Assembly (NCBI GenBank): GCA_942490535.1
Contig: CALNXQ010000003.1
Location: 186,001-250,000, forward strand
DNA length: 64,000 nucleotides
Source of the DNA: JAEINY01 sp942490535
Lineage (GTDB): Bacteria > Bacteroidota > Bacteroidia > Bacteroidales > Marinilabiliaceae
Direction of reading: 5' to 3'
The translations under genes were made by a program, and so were the position numbers. This document shows positions 17,920 through 28,500 of this stretch, piece after piece. Position 1 is the first letter of the stretch. The number at the start of each line of letters is the position of its first letter. The notes beneath the pieces were generated by a model that was not told the origin of the DNA, searched no databases, and saw only the letters and a list, made by a program, of their open reading frames with translations.

Positions 17920-19602
17920 TTACCAGCCCGGATTTTGACCTAACCAAGGGGCAACATCTAATTCGGCCAATGGAATTGGCCATAATTTATTCTTTGCAGG
18001 ATCAAAAAACCGTTCTACATACATCACATTTTTCTTTTCACCACTCTCATTGTAATACTCCACACCTTCAGCAGGCTGACTCATCACCTCTTTGGCAATG
18101 TCCCAGCGATGAATATCATACAAACGCAGCCCTTCATTGGCCAACTCAACACGTCGCTCATTCCTTACCTTTTCGCGCAACACATCACGTCCTTCATTTG
18201 CTATTTCGGGCATATTTACACGTTTCCGAACCTTATTAATCAAAGACACAGCCTCGTCCAGATCGCCCCCATCCTGCTCTATCAATGCTTCGGCCCGAAT
18301 CAAAAGTACCTCTGCATAACGCACAAAGTTAAAGTGGGTATAATCGGTCCAAATATTACCACTGGTCTCAAACAGATATTCAGGGCTGTATTTCTTCCAG
18401 TTATATCCTGATAAACTTTGGTTCCATGAACCACCCCAGGATTCCTCACCACGTACATCACCCACAGCGACATGCATATCGCGTTTATCGCCATAGTCGC
18501 CATCAGCCTTAAACAACCAGCCACCAGTGGCATCGTCCCATTCAATATTATTGGGTATGGAATTATAGTACATACCCGCATAATCATTCCCCGTATAATA
18601 AATGGCTGCACTTAAGCGCGGATCACGATTATTATAAGGTTTGTGATCATCAAACAAAGGCGACTCTTCAATGGATTTTCCATCGGTACATTCAAACGCA
18701 TCAACTAAAGCCTTGGTCGGACAAGTTACACTGTAACCACCCGCTGAGTTAGGCATCCAATTGGCAAAATACATGCGATATCCGGGTGTGTTTGTATACT
18801 GACGATCCCAAATTATTTCATCAGTATAATCACTTCCGGGCAAGAACAAAGCAGCATAATCAGAATGCAAATCATACTTCTTGCTTTCTATTACTTTCTG
18901 TGAGGCGGAAGCAGCAATTGCGTAATAAGACTTGTCATTTAACAAGCCGGCCACATAAAGAGCGGCTCGTCCCAATAAGGCATTGGCTGCACCACTGGTG
19001 ATTCGCCCCACAGAATTGGCATTGGCCGGCAAAAGATCAGCCGCCTCGGATAGTTCCTGGATCGCAAACTCGAACACGACTTTCCGGTCTTCACGTCTCA
19101 CATCTTTAGATTCATCCAAGGAAGGAACAGCTTTGATCAAAGGCACATCGCCAAAAAGAGCCGCTAATTCCAAATAGGCATAACCTCTAAACACTTTGGC
19201 CTCGCCCATGATACGATCCTTATCCGCCTGGTTACCCTGTACGACCCATCCATCCATATTATTGATAATCTGGTTGGCGCGTTGAATCGTCACATAACGT
19301 ATGTTCCACATTTCCCAGGGAAAAGGTGAATTGGAATTACCCGTTCCACGTCCCATCTCGAAACCCTTGTTCCAGCTGTGAATCACAATACCATCATCAG
19401 AGGCACCATCCAACCAGTTATGCGATCCCCATATGTTCATCTGATTATAGCAACCCACAATGGCCACCTCAAAATCACTTTGTGATTTAAAGAAATTTTC
19501 AGTTGAGATCCTGTCCTGAGGATCCAAGTCGATATTTGATTCACACCCGAATACCATCAGGGCGAATCCAATAAAAAACAGATATTTTGAAATATACTTC
19601 AT
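17920..19602 (-). CDS. susD: SusD/RagB-family glycan-binding outer-membrane lipoprotein
   Basis: The 560-residue protein has a lipoprotein signal with Cys 20 (FALMVFGC), then CESNIDLDPQDRISTENFF, the typical SusD start. Tetratricopeptide-like helices follow (AKVFRGYAYLELAALFGDVPL), and the C-terminal block has the family phrases LLIRAEALIEQ, AVSLINKVRKRVNMP, NERRVELANEGLRLYDIHRW and KNKLWPIPLAELD. SusD proteins sit on the SusC barrel and hold the glycan before import. The gene starts 12 bases after the susC stop, so the two are cotranscribed and probably translationally coupled. Symbol is used in the family sense; the ligand is unknown. Confidence 0.93.
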   Translation of the reverse strand: MKYISKYLFFIGFALMVFGCESNIDLDPQDRISTENFFKSQSDFEVAIVGCYNQMNIWGSHNWLDGASDDGIVIHSWNKGFEMGRGTGNSNSPFPWEMWNIRYVTIQRANQIINNMDGWVVQGNQADKDRIMGEAKVFRGYAYLELAALFGDVPLIKAVPSLDESKDVRREDRKVVFEFAIQELSEAADLLPANANSVGRITSGAANALLGRAALYVAGLLNDKSYYAIAASASQKVIESKKYDLHSDYAALFLPGSDYTDEIIWDRQYTNTPGYRMYFANWMPNSAGGYSVTCPTKALVDAFECTDGKSIEESPLFDDHKPYNNRDPRLSAAIYYTGNDYAGMYYNSIPNNIEWDDATGGWLFKADGDYGDKRDMHVAVGDVRGEESWGGSWNQSLSGYNWKKYSPEYLFETSGNIWTDYTHFNFVRYAEVLLIRAEALIEQDGGDLDEAVSLINKVRKRVNMPEIANEGRDVLREKVRNERRVELANEGLRLYDIHRWDIAKEVMSQPAEGVEYYNESGEKKNVMYVERFFDPAKNKLWPIPLAELDVAPWLGQNPGW

Positions 19603-19614
19603 TGCTTCAGATCT

Positions 19615-22600
19615 TTAAAATTGAACATTTACACCAACAGAGTAAACCGATACAGGTGGATAGCCACCGATTCTACCATCATAACTTTCCGGATCCACTC
19701 CTTTATCCACATCAGTAATAGTAAATACATTCGATCCACCCACATATACTCTTAAGCGCTCGATACCAGCCTGTGAGGTCAAGGTCTTAGGTAAGGTATA
19801 ACCGATCTGAATATTTTTCAAACGCAGATAGGAGGCATCACGTAGCCAAAAAGTATTATTCGGATTTTGGTTTTTATTAGTACTTGCTTCCAGGCGTGGG
19901 AAGGTGGCATTGGTATCACCCTCTTTTTGCCAGCGACCTAATACGCGAGTGGATGTGAATACCTCGTAATTAGGGCCTTCCTGTAGCTCGCCATAATAAT
20001 AATTTTTCACATCAAAAGCGCCCTGCAGCATAAAAGAGAGATCAAATCCCTTATAACTGGCGTTACCCGTAATACTTAACAATTGAGAAGGATAGTTGGA
20101 TCCTTTAATCACACGGTCATCTTCATCAATATCACCATCCCCATCGGTATCTTTGAATTTAATATCACCTGGCTGCAATACACTTTTGGATCGGGTATCG
20201 CCCGGATAGGCAACGATCTCTGCCTGATTTTGAAAGAATCCATCAGCCTGGTACAAATAAAACGCATTCAGTGGTGATCCTTTGGACTGGATCTTCCAAC
20301 CATCAACGGTACGGTCATATTCTCCCAACTTCACCCACTCGTTATTGTTATAGGACCATTTTACGTTGATACCATACTTGAACCCATTAATATTGTTCTG
20401 GTGGTTAATTCCCAATTCAACCCCTTCATTGCGGACGGTACCAATATTGTCCTCAGCCGCATCGAGACCAATGAACATCGGAATCGGTAATTTCAACAGA
20501 ATGTCTTTCTGATCGCGACGGTAGTAATCGGCTTCAAATCCAATCTTTTGATTAAAAAAGGAAGCTTCTACCCCAAAATCTAACACTTCGGCTGTTTCCC
20601 AGGTAATATCCTTATTAGCATATTGTTTCTGAGCATAACCGGTAGTCAATTGATCATTGAATATATAATCAAAGAAATTGGTACCACCCCAATCGTCAAC
20701 CCAAAAAGAAGCAAAGGTATTGGTGTATTTAAACGAGCCAATTCTTTCGTTTCCAATTTGGCCCCATGAACCGCGTAACTTTAGGTTATCCAAAAAATCA
20801 GCACCTGCTAAGAAGGCCTCTTCTGAAAGACGCCATCCGGCCGAAAAGGATGGGAAGAATCCCCACTTATTACCTTCAGAAAAATGCGATGAACCATCGT
20901 AACGTGCATTGGCTTCAAAGAGATATTTGCCTTTGTAATCATAGTTAATACGTCCAAAGAATGAATTTAACCCATAGGAAGACGGCCCCCCCCATGCAAA
21001 CTGACTTTCGGCACTACCAATGTTTAATTCTGGCAAGTTATTGGTTAACAACTCATCTCTTCTGGCACCAACATAATATTCATCACTTGAAATTTGCTCC
21101 ACACCTACCAATACATTAATATTATGAACATCAGCCAACGACTTGCTGTAATTAGCAAAGGCACGCAGTGTCAGTTGATTTTCATTCCATCGTTCATCCT
21201 GAACGTTACTAGGCTGCCAGGTATGCAGAATATTTCCTTCAGCATCGCGAAATTCATGATAAGCTTTAAAGCTCTTCTTTCGGTAGGCATTGGTATTTAA
21301 AGCTGCTTCACCACTCAGTTTCATCCCGGTAAACACATCCCAGTCTGCACGTAAATTAAATAACGCTTCTTCATCCTGATGTGTATCCGTACCTGACACT
21401 TCCAGGGCAGCCAGGGCGTTTGTTTTGTCTTTATTCAGGATATACAGTCCATTTTCATCTTTGATACCCATGGCCGGCGTAGATCCCACAATAGCTCCTT
21501 TGGCACCTCCCAGATCGTGCGGATAACTTCTGTCTTTTCGCGTATAAGCAGTTGTAAAAGCCAGCGAAAGTTTCTTAGCAATCTGGAAATCGCCGTTAAA
21601 ACGTAAATTATAACGTTGAAATTCGATGTTTTTCAATAAGCCGGGCTGATCGGTATAACCCAATGAAAGACTAGCCTTCGCCACATCACTACCGCCACTC
21701 AAACGCAGTGAATGATCAGTGATATAAGTAGGTTTGTACATCTCCTCGAACCAATCAGTAAAGGGTAACTCCCCATTTTCGGTGCGTACAATATCAGTTT
21801 CAGTGTATTTAGGATCCTGACCTGCATTAGCTCGCGACTCATTCACCAAAGTCATGTAATCACGTGGTCCCACGCTTTCGGGTAATGAAGCAGCTGCCTG
21901 AACACCCACATAACCATTGTAATCAACGGTAAACCGGCCTTCTTTACCTCTTTTAGTTGTAATTAACACGACTCCATTGGCCGCTCTGGATCCATAAATG
22001 GCACCGGAAGCAGCATCTTTCAGAAACGATACACTTTCAATATCGTTGGGATTCACATCATTCATACTCATTTCAATCCCATCGACCAAGACCAAGGGAC
22101 GAGAATCACCAGTTGTACCCATACCGCGCATGATGATGGTTGGTGTATCTTTACCTGGTTCTCCGCCACGGTCGATGATGGTGACACCTGTAGCAGCCCC
22201 CTGCAAGGCCTGACTGGCATTCACCACGGGACGTTTCAGCAATTCATCACCTGTCACTGAGGCCACAGCACCAGTAACATTCACTTTCTTTTGAGCTGAA
22301 TACCCGACTACTACCACTTCATCCAAACCAGTCATTTCCTCTACTAAGGTAATGTCCAGATGAGTGCGGCTGGCCACATTCACTTCCTGAGTCACGAACC
22401 CGATAAAAGAGAACACGATCACCGCATCCGGACTGGATACATTAATGGTGAAATTGCCATCAATACCGGTAATTACCCCATTGGTGGTTTCTTTTTCATA
22501 CACATTCACACCCGGTAAAGGCTCCCCATTCTTATCAATGACCTTACCCGTGATTTGGTGCTGTTGCTGAGTAGAAACCGCTGATGCACCCTCTATTTTA

Positions 22601-22965
22601 GCCTTCGTTTCAAAAATAATCACATGGTTTTCCAACACCCGGTACGAAAGGTTGGTGTCCTTTAGTACTTCTGTGAGCACCTCATCCAGATTTTTACCGG
22701 AAACATCGACAGATATTTCGTTGGCATCCATGAGTTGTTCGTCCTGGTAAAAGAACTTAACGTCTGACTGGGACTCAATGACTTTAAAGAGTTCCTGGAT
22801 GGAGACGTTTTTCATCTGCAGCGAGAGATTCTCTGTTTGAGAAAAGGTTTTTGCACTTAATTGCAAGAACCCGATGACGAGCATAAATACGGTTAATTTC
22901 ATAATCCGCAAAGTTTGTTTAAGACCATAAGGCTTCCACCTCATGAAAAACAGATTTTTTTTCAT
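19615..22965 (-). CDS. susC: SusC/RagA TonB-dependent transporter with STN signalling domain
   Basis: The 1116-residue outer-membrane transporter has, in order, a signal region, an STN domain at about 47-118 (LSLQMKNVSIQELFKVIESQ), a carboxypeptidase-D-like beta domain at about 137-210 (ITGKVIDKNGEPLPGVNV), a TonB-box-like DEVVVVGYS at about 215-223, a plug with RGMGTTGDSRPLVLVDG, and a long barrel ending in aromatic Phe (GVNVQF). The STN domain is what contacts a FecR anti-sigma factor in the periplasm, so this SusC both imports its oligosaccharide and signals its presence. The fecR and sigma genes just upstream fit this. Import uses TonB-ExbBD energy, encoded elsewhere. Confidence 0.95.
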   Translation of the reverse strand: MKKNLFFMRWKPYGLKQTLRIMKLTVFMLVIGFLQLSAKTFSQTENLSLQMKNVSIQELFKVIESQSDVKFFYQDEQLMDANEISVDVSGKNLDEVLTEVLKDTNLSYRVLENHVIIFETKAKIEGASAVSTQQQHQITGKVIDKNGEPLPGVNVYEKETTNGVITGIDGNFTINVSSPDAVIVFSFIGFVTQEVNVASRTHLDITLVEEMTGLDEVVVVGYSAQKKVNVTGAVASVTGDELLKRPVVNASQALQGAATGVTIIDRGGEPGKDTPTIIMRGMGTTGDSRPLVLVDGIEMSMNDVNPNDIESVSFLKDAASGAIYGSRAANGVVLITTKRGKEGRFTVDYNGYVGVQAAASLPESVGPRDYMTLVNESRANAGQDPKYTETDIVRTENGELPFTDWFEEMYKPTYITDHSLRLSGGSDVAKASLSLGYTDQPGLLKNIEFQRYNLRFNGDFQIAKKLSLAFTTAYTRKDRSYPHDLGGAKGAIVGSTPAMGIKDENGLYILNKDKTNALAALEVSGTDTHQDEEALFNLRADWDVFTGMKLSGEAALNTNAYRKKSFKAYHEFRDAEGNILHTWQPSNVQDERWNENQLTLRAFANYSKSLADVHNINVLVGVEQISSDEYYVGARRDELLTNNLPELNIGSAESQFAWGGPSSYGLNSFFGRINYDYKGKYLFEANARYDGSSHFSEGNKWGFFPSFSAGWRLSEEAFLAGADFLDNLKLRGSWGQIGNERIGSFKYTNTFASFWVDDWGGTNFFDYIFNDQLTTGYAQKQYANKDITWETAEVLDFGVEASFFNQKIGFEADYYRRDQKDILLKLPIPMFIGLDAAEDNIGTVRNEGVELGINHQNNINGFKYGINVKWSYNNNEWVKLGEYDRTVDGWKIQSKGSPLNAFYLYQADGFFQNQAEIVAYPGDTRSKSVLQPGDIKFKDTDGDGDIDEDDRVIKGSNYPSQLLSITGNASYKGFDLSFMLQGAFDVKNYYYGELQEGPNYEVFTSTRVLGRWQKEGDTNATFPRLEASTNKNQNPNNTFWLRDASYLRLKNIQIGYTLPKTLTSQAGIERLRVYVGGSNVFTITDVDKGVDPESYDGRIGGYPPVSVYSVGVNVQF

Positions 22966-23032
22966 AATTTTACAATGACTTTTAGTTATTACTTAGTCTG
23001 CAGCTATTGTTGGTAGCAAGTTGCTGCATAAG

Positions 23033-23056
23033 CGGGAGATGTTAGCGCATTTCCCG
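23033..23056 (-). promoter_or_regulatory. fecR-susC junction hairpin (PUL1 copy)
   Basis: An inverted repeat (CGGGA..ATG with CAT..TCCCG, 8 of 9 pairs) lies 31 bases past the fecR stop and 67 bases before susC. The same flanked motif, GAGAAACGGG then CCCGCT-ATG, recurs at the second fecR-susC junction (36750-36777). No T-run follows, which argues against a simple terminator; a processing site or leader element is more likely. Confidence 0.55.
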
Positions 23057-23087
23057 TTTCTCTTTTTATCGCGTTTCGATAGGCAAT

Positions 23088-24062
23088 TTATTTTTGACGT
23101 TGAACTGCTACTTGATTATCGTGTACTGAAAAGGTAATGGGTATGGTGATGTTGACAATTTCAAACACCCGGCTGATCCGGATATTTTCAAACGTCCCGG
23201 TGAAATGGACATCTTTAAAATCAGTGGCATTATAAACAATATCGATCTGATAATAATCCTCTACCCGTCGGACAAACTCATCAAAAGAGGCCTTTTCAAA
23301 TTTCAGGATCCCATCTTTCCATCCCGACGAGATGACCGGATCAATTCGTTCCCGGACCGCTTTACCACTCTGCTTATTATACACAAACTGATCACCCGGC
23401 TCCAATACGGCATGAGCAGATATTTTAGGGATAAATATTTCTACTTTACCTTCCGTCAGCGTGGTGGCAATAGAGGGTTCATCCGCATAAGAGCGCACGT
23501 TAAACTTAGTTCCCAATACTTTCACCTGGTAGCCATTGGCATCCACTACAAAGGGTTGATCCGCGTGATGCACCACTTCAAAAAAGGCCTCCCCCGTTAG
23601 CGTCACCAATCGATTGGCAGTCCACTCATAAGGATTGTAGGCAAGTTTAGAGTTGGCATTGACCATGACTTCTGTGCCATCGGGTAAAATAGCTTTGGTG
23701 CGCTGTCCCTCTGTCGTAATGATCTGAGCCATTCCTCCTGTGGGTGGCATTTGATTAAAGAGAACATAAAAGCTTCCCACGGCCACAGCCATGAAAAAGA
23801 CGGCTGCCACTTTCCAGACGGTTAATGCCAATTGGCGCTTGCGACCAAACGTTAATTTTTGGTTGAGACGGTAATTCAATTTTGAATGGAAGGCTTCCGG
23901 GGCCCCTTCTTCCTGCCTCACCTCCTGGTTCCATAACGACTTAATGGTATGGACCCCAATCCGATTCGCCTCGCTCTCTTCCATCCAGCGGCTCAGCTCA
24001 TCCTGCTCTTGGCGAGACTGACTTCCCAACAAATACCGACTGATTATTTGACTTAGATTCAT
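23088..24062 (-). CDS. FecR-family anti-sigma factor (PUL1)
   Basis: The 324-residue protein has a short cytoplasmic N-terminal anti-sigma region (about 1-75, YLLGSQSRQEQDELSRWM), one membrane helix at about 78-102 (LTVWKVAAVFFMAVAVGSFY), and a periplasmic part with the FecR domain (TTEGQRTKAILPDGTEVMVN, GEAFFEV) followed by a C-terminal DUF4974-like STN-related domain (about 250-320, FDEFVRRVEDYYQIDIVY). It should hold the neighbouring sigma factor at the membrane until the loaded SusC signals through its STN domain. It lies 71 bases after the sigma gene and upstream of susC in the same direction. Confidence 0.92.
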   Translation of the reverse strand: MNLSQIISRYLLGSQSRQEQDELSRWMEESEANRIGVHTIKSLWNQEVRQEEGAPEAFHSKLNYRLNQKLTFGRKRQLALTVWKVAAVFFMAVAVGSFYVLFNQMPPTGGMAQIITTEGQRTKAILPDGTEVMVNANSKLAYNPYEWTANRLVTLTGEAFFEVVHHADQPFVVDANGYQVKVLGTKFNVRSYADEPSIATTLTEGKVEIFIPKISAHAVLEPGDQFVYNKQSGKAVRERIDPVISSGWKDGILKFEKASFDEFVRRVEDYYQIDIVYNATDFKDVHFTGTFENIRISRVFEIVNITIPITFSVHDNQVAVQRQK

Positions 24063-24133
24063 CCTTTCTATCCTCCTTTGTATTGAGAGGACACAAGAAA
24101 AGCGGAAAGTCCCTAAAAGAAATTTACATTTTT

Positions 24134-24730
24134 TTACATCATCAGCAAAAACAGCTGTAAACCAGAACGGTTGCTTTTAGAAGAAAGGTCAATGGCAAGG
24201 GCTTTGGCGATGCGTTCCACCGCAATGGCAATTTGATTATCGATGGTTTTAACGGAGATATTTAGTATTTCAGCCGCTTCCTTGCGACTGACCCCATCTT
24301 CGCGCAATAGTTTAAAAATCAGCTTGCATTTGGGAGGTAGGGCATCGACAGCTTGATTCACCTGCTCAAGCATTTCCGTGGTAATAAGGGTCCCTTCGGG
24401 TGTTTGGTCATAACGTGCCAGGGTGAGGTGTTCATCTTCCAGCACTTCAAAAAAAGAAACCTTCTGCTTGCGGAGGTAATTAAGCGACAGGTTACGCACC
24501 ATTACGTACATGTAGGTCTCCAAATTACGCACATCGGCTAAAGTGCTGCGCTGCTCCCACAATTTCATGAAGGCATCCATCACCACTTCCTCGGCCACAT
24601 CATGACTTTTCACCACCGGCATGGCAAAGCTCATCAGGCGCTGGTAATAGGCATCCACCAATTGCTCCAATGCCAGTTTATCGGATTGAATGAGACGTGT
24701 TACGATGGGTTTGAGCTGCTCCTGTGTCAT
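24134..24730 (-). CDS. FecI-type ECF sigma factor (PUL1)
   Basis: The protein is 198 residues from the ATG at 24730; the longer reading at 24754 begins at a TTG that lies inside a promoter box, so it is rejected. Sigma region 2 is at about 24-90 (YYQRLMSFAMPVVKSHDVAEEV, FMKLWEQR, TYMYVMVRNLSLNYLRK) and region 4 at about 125-180 (LPPKCKLIFKLLREDGVSRKEAAEILNIS, helix-turn-helix). It would direct RNA polymerase to the susC promoter when released by FecR. The gene is the first of the operon. Confidence 0.92.
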   Translation of the reverse strand: MTQEQLKPIVTRLIQSDKLALEQLVDAYYQRLMSFAMPVVKSHDVAEEVVMDAFMKLWEQRSTLADVRNLETYMYVMVRNLSLNYLRKQKVSFFEVLEDEHLTLARYDQTPEGTLITTEMLEQVNQAVDALPPKCKLIFKLLREDGVSRKEAAEILNISVKTIDNQIAIAVERIAKALAIDLSSKSNRSGLQLFLLMM

Positions 24731-24751
24731 GTGTTCGGTAAAGTGTTCCGA

Positions 24752-24759
24752 CAAAAATA
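24752..24759 (-). promoter_or_regulatory. TAnnTTTG -7 box of the PUL1 sigma gene
   Basis: The minus strand reads TATTTTTG, a perfect match to the Bacteroidota -7 consensus. It would start transcription about 15 bases before the ATG at 24730, which fixes that start. No good -33 TTG is found at the usual spacing. The same eight bases precede the second sigma gene at 38691-38698. Confidence 0.55.
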
Positions 24760-25180
24760 GAACAATGTCTGAATAATTAAGTTGATTTTTGATTTATCTA
24801 TTCAAGTCTTCTCTTGAAAAATCGCCAGAAAATCATGCCAGGCATTGCCATGAAAGATAAGCTCTACGAGGTATGCCGATGATAATTCGAACTGGCTCTG
24901 CAATCCCTCATTGCCCCCGGCCAATTTTAAGATCATGACTGTGGTATTGACATGACACCTGATTTCACTCCTTCAGGGGTGATGTGTGAAATTGATGATT
25001 ACCTGACGATGCCCTTGAATGCGCGGAACATAATTAAGCAATTTAGGTAGCCACTAATAACGGGATTCGCCTTGTTTTAGTGACTTTGTTAGTAAAGGCA
25101 TTCAGCCTTATTGGTCAAGCCTTAAAAATTCCGGATGGACAGCATACAACTTATCCCCCGAATGGCCTGCCCATAAAAAA
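24760..25180. other. Intergenic stretch without a gene
   Basis: Upstream of the PUL1 sigma gene and downstream of the helicase gene. Only short broken frames and small inverted repeats are seen. It should contain the -33 part of the sigma promoter; I see no other defined element before the repeat array. Confidence 0.5.
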
Positions 25181-25456
25181 ACAATAGCTTTCTACATAAA
25201 CAGAGCACTTGCCAGGTAAAAAACAACTGCTAACTCAAAAAAACCGACGCCGGACACACTAAAAACAATAGCCTTCGACAAAAAAAGCCAACCTGCCGAG
25301 CAGAAAACAAAAGTCAACTCCAAAAACAGGCCGCCGGACACACCGAAAACAACAGCCTTCGACAAAAAAAGCGAACCTGACAAACAGAAAACAACGGCCA
25401 GCTCCAAAACCAGGCCGACGGACACACTAAAAACAACAGCCTTCGACAAAAAATGG
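25181..25456. repeat. Tandem array: 84-bp units made of 21-bp subunits
   Basis: Copies begin at 25181, 25265, 25349 and 25433 with an exact 84-bp step; the last copy is cut off by the terminator. Each 84-bp unit splits into two related 42-bp halves and these into 21-bp steps (for instance ACAACAGCCTTCGACAAAAA, then AGCGAACCTGACAAACAG). An A-tract recurs about every 21 bp, which is two helix turns, so the DNA may be bent. Frames stay open across it on the minus strand only because the period is a multiple of three; that frame begins at TTG and encodes an implausible low-complexity hydrophobic chain, so I treat the array as non-coding. Confidence 0.85.
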
Positions 25457-25486
25457 GTGCCGGATCACCATCCGACACCCATTTTT
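25449..25486 (-). terminator. Terminator of the SNF2 helicase gene
   Basis: A stem of 11 bp (AAAAATGGGTG with CACCCATTTTT) topped by 4 more bp and a 6-base loop, with T-runs on both strands. It follows the helicase stop by 35 bases on the minus strand and directly abuts the repeat array. Confidence 0.8.
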
Positions 25487-25521
25487 AGGCCAAACAGACC
25501 TCTGTTGACAGGCTGCGCAGC

Positions 25522-28500
25522 TTAGGAAAACAGTTCCTGGATGTCGGTTACATCCAACGTCTTCATGATGTTCTCGTCCGTTTGAACGATGTCACCGGCA
25601 ATTTTCTTTTTCTTGGCCTGCAGCTTTAATATTTTCTCTTCCACGGTGTTTTTACAAATCATGCGGTAGGCGAATACCTTTTTGTCCTGCCCAATGCGGT
25701 AGCACCGGTCGATGGCCTGATTTTCCACAGCCGGATTCCACCAGGGATCCAAAATGTACACGTAGTCGGCCGCCGTCAGGTTAAGCCCGGTTCCGCCGGC
25801 TTTGAGGCTAATCAAAAAGACGCGTAACTCCTCATCTTCCTGGAAATTATTCACCGAACGCTCCCGCTGCACCGAAGTGCTTTTCCCATCGAGGTACTCG
25901 AAGGGAATGCTGCGACTCACCAGTTCATCTTTCACTAACTTGAGCATCTGCACAAATTGCGAGAAGATCAAAATTTTATGTTTGGCGGTTTTATCGGTAA
26001 TGTGCTGAATGATCTCACGAATCTTCACCGACTCGGTCACATCAATTTTCTCATCTTTCAACAGTACCGGCGAATCACAAATCTGACGCAGGCGAATCAA
26101 GGCCTCCAGCACCATCATCTTGGTTTTGCCAATACCTTCGGCTTCCACATTGCCCAGCAGTTGATCGCGGTAGCGGTTCCGATAGGCATCATATACTTTG
26201 CGCTGGGCAGGTTCCATCTCACAGATGATCACATCCTCGGTTTTAGGCGGTAATTCAGAGGCGACTTTCTCCTTGGTGCGGCGCAATATAAAGGGATTAA
26301 TGAGGCGTTGCAATTCGGCTGCCCGCGCTTCGTCTCCATCCTTATCAATGGCATTGGAAAAATTTTCTTTAAACCCGGTCATGGCGCCCAGGAAACCCCG
26401 GTTTACAAAACTCATCTGCGCATATAAATCGAAGGTACTGTTTTCGATGGGTGTACCCGATAGCGCGATGCGGTTATTGGCTTTGAGTAAGTTAGCCGCC
26501 TTAAAACGCCGTGAAGCCGGATTTTTAATGGCCTGCGATTCATCCAGAATCACGTAGTTGAATTGAAACTGACTGAGCATTTGAACATCGCGCAACAAGG
26601 TGCCATAGGTGGTAAAGATCAGGTCATACTGATCAAATTCCGCCGTATCGGCAGCCCTAAACGTGCCGTAATGATACAAGGCGTTTAGCGTGGGGGCAAA
26701 TTTGTTGATTTCATTCTCCCAGTTAAACAACAATGAAGTGGGTATTACCACCAGGTTCGGCATCTTGTTTTCCTTCACCAGGTGTTGAACGAAGGTTAGT
26801 ATTTGGAGCGTTTTACCCAATCCCATGTCATCGGCGAGAATACCGCCCCACTTCATTTCATGCAGAAAGTTGAGCCAGTTCAGTCCTTCTTTCTGGTAAG
26901 GCCGCAGCTCAGCGGTGATCTCCTCAGGAATGCTGGTTTGAGCAATCTGGGTGAAAGCAGCCAGTTTCTTCCGTTTCTCATTGAGTTCCTCTAACATCTG
27001 TTCATCATCAATGTTGTCAAAGAGATCATCAATAATGGAGAAGCGCAGTTTGGAAACAGCCAGCTTATCATCTTGAATCTCACCATGTCGAAAGTACTTT
27101 TCAAACTTATGGAACCATTCGGTGGGCAAGATACCAACCGAACCATCCTTGAGTTGAATGTAGCGCTGGTTATTGAGCACCGCCTTTCGGATGTCGCTTA
27201 GCTTGACTTTATTGTCGCCAAAAGTCACCTGTATGTTCACTTCGAACCAATCCTGACCCGACGATACCGAGGTGCTCACATGCCCTTTGTGGGGCGAGTA
27301 CTTAAAGCCTTTCAGATCTTTCAAGCCATAGACCTCCACATTGTTCATCTGCAGAATGTCGAAGAATTTATAGAACCACATCTCCCTGGAAAATTCCTGA
27401 TGATGGATGTGAAACAACTTGTGGCTCTTTTGGGCCTCAAAGGAGGCATGCAGCGAGGCAATGAAATCCACAAAATCCTGCTCCAGTTCAAAGTTACGCT
27501 TATACTGCACCCATTGCTCCTCTTCCTCCACCAACACATTTCCATGGGTGTTCAGTTGAACCGACTGACCATGGTGATATTGTACTTTGGGCGTGATAAT
27601 GAGGTGCTGCTTCTTCTCGGAGAGAAAAACCTGTTTTTTCTGGAAATCCAACTCCACCGTTTCCAGATTATACACCCCGGCATCAAACAGCATGTCCACC
27701 TGCGTGGCTAATGGCTGAATGATTTGCTTCAGAAACTGATCTTTGTGGCCTATCACCATCTTCAAGGGCGCCGCATAGTTATTAATGAGGGTGGCAGCCC
27801 GAAAATCGGTGGCGATGTAATACGCATTGTTGATGTGATAAATAAACTCCCCGGACTGGTCCTTATCAATGGCGCTGAGCTCCATTACCTCACCGTTGAT
27901 GGATAGTTTTAGCTCCAGGGCCACAAAGGTATCATCCTGTGTCACCTGGTAATTCACCTCTACCTCATGGCCTGAAACGGCGATTCGTCTCAGATCACTC
28001 TTTTTAAGCTTTCCATAAAAATTACCGGGCCGCAGGTACACATGTTTTTCTTTGGCCAGCAATTCCATGCTACGCTTTTGTAACTGAAAGCGATTAGCTT
28101 CATCAGCGGTGGCCGAATACGATTCCTGAATCGCCATTAACTCATCTGCACCACCGGAACGCTTCACTACATACTCATGTGCATTGCCATCATAATCTTC
28201 CACATGCGACCCTAAAATGGTATGGTCCTTATTGGGTTTGCCAATCAGGGGCATGAGGATAAAGCAGCGATCCGTGGGGCCATAAATGGCACTTGGATTG
28301 ATGAGTGACAGCACAAATCCCATCTCACGCTCTTGCTTATCCATGTTTTCAATGGCCTCCAGAAAGAGGGTGTCCTTATCCAGGCGCTGCAGCATCCCTT
28401 GCACCAACTGATCATTCTCGGCCAGTGGTAAAATCCCCCTGGAGAAATCAGTTGGTAACGCAATCAGCCCCTGCTCATGGTCAAATCCAAATTGGAAATA

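Noticed and set aside
25192..25449. 85-residue hydrophobic repeat protein on the minus strand
   Set aside because: It starts at TTG, is made only of the tandem repeat, and stays open because 84 is a multiple of three. Not a gene.
25181..25456. CRISPR array
   Set aside because: Unit and spacer are not distinct; it is a contiguous tandem repeat of 84/42/21 bp, and no cas genes are near.
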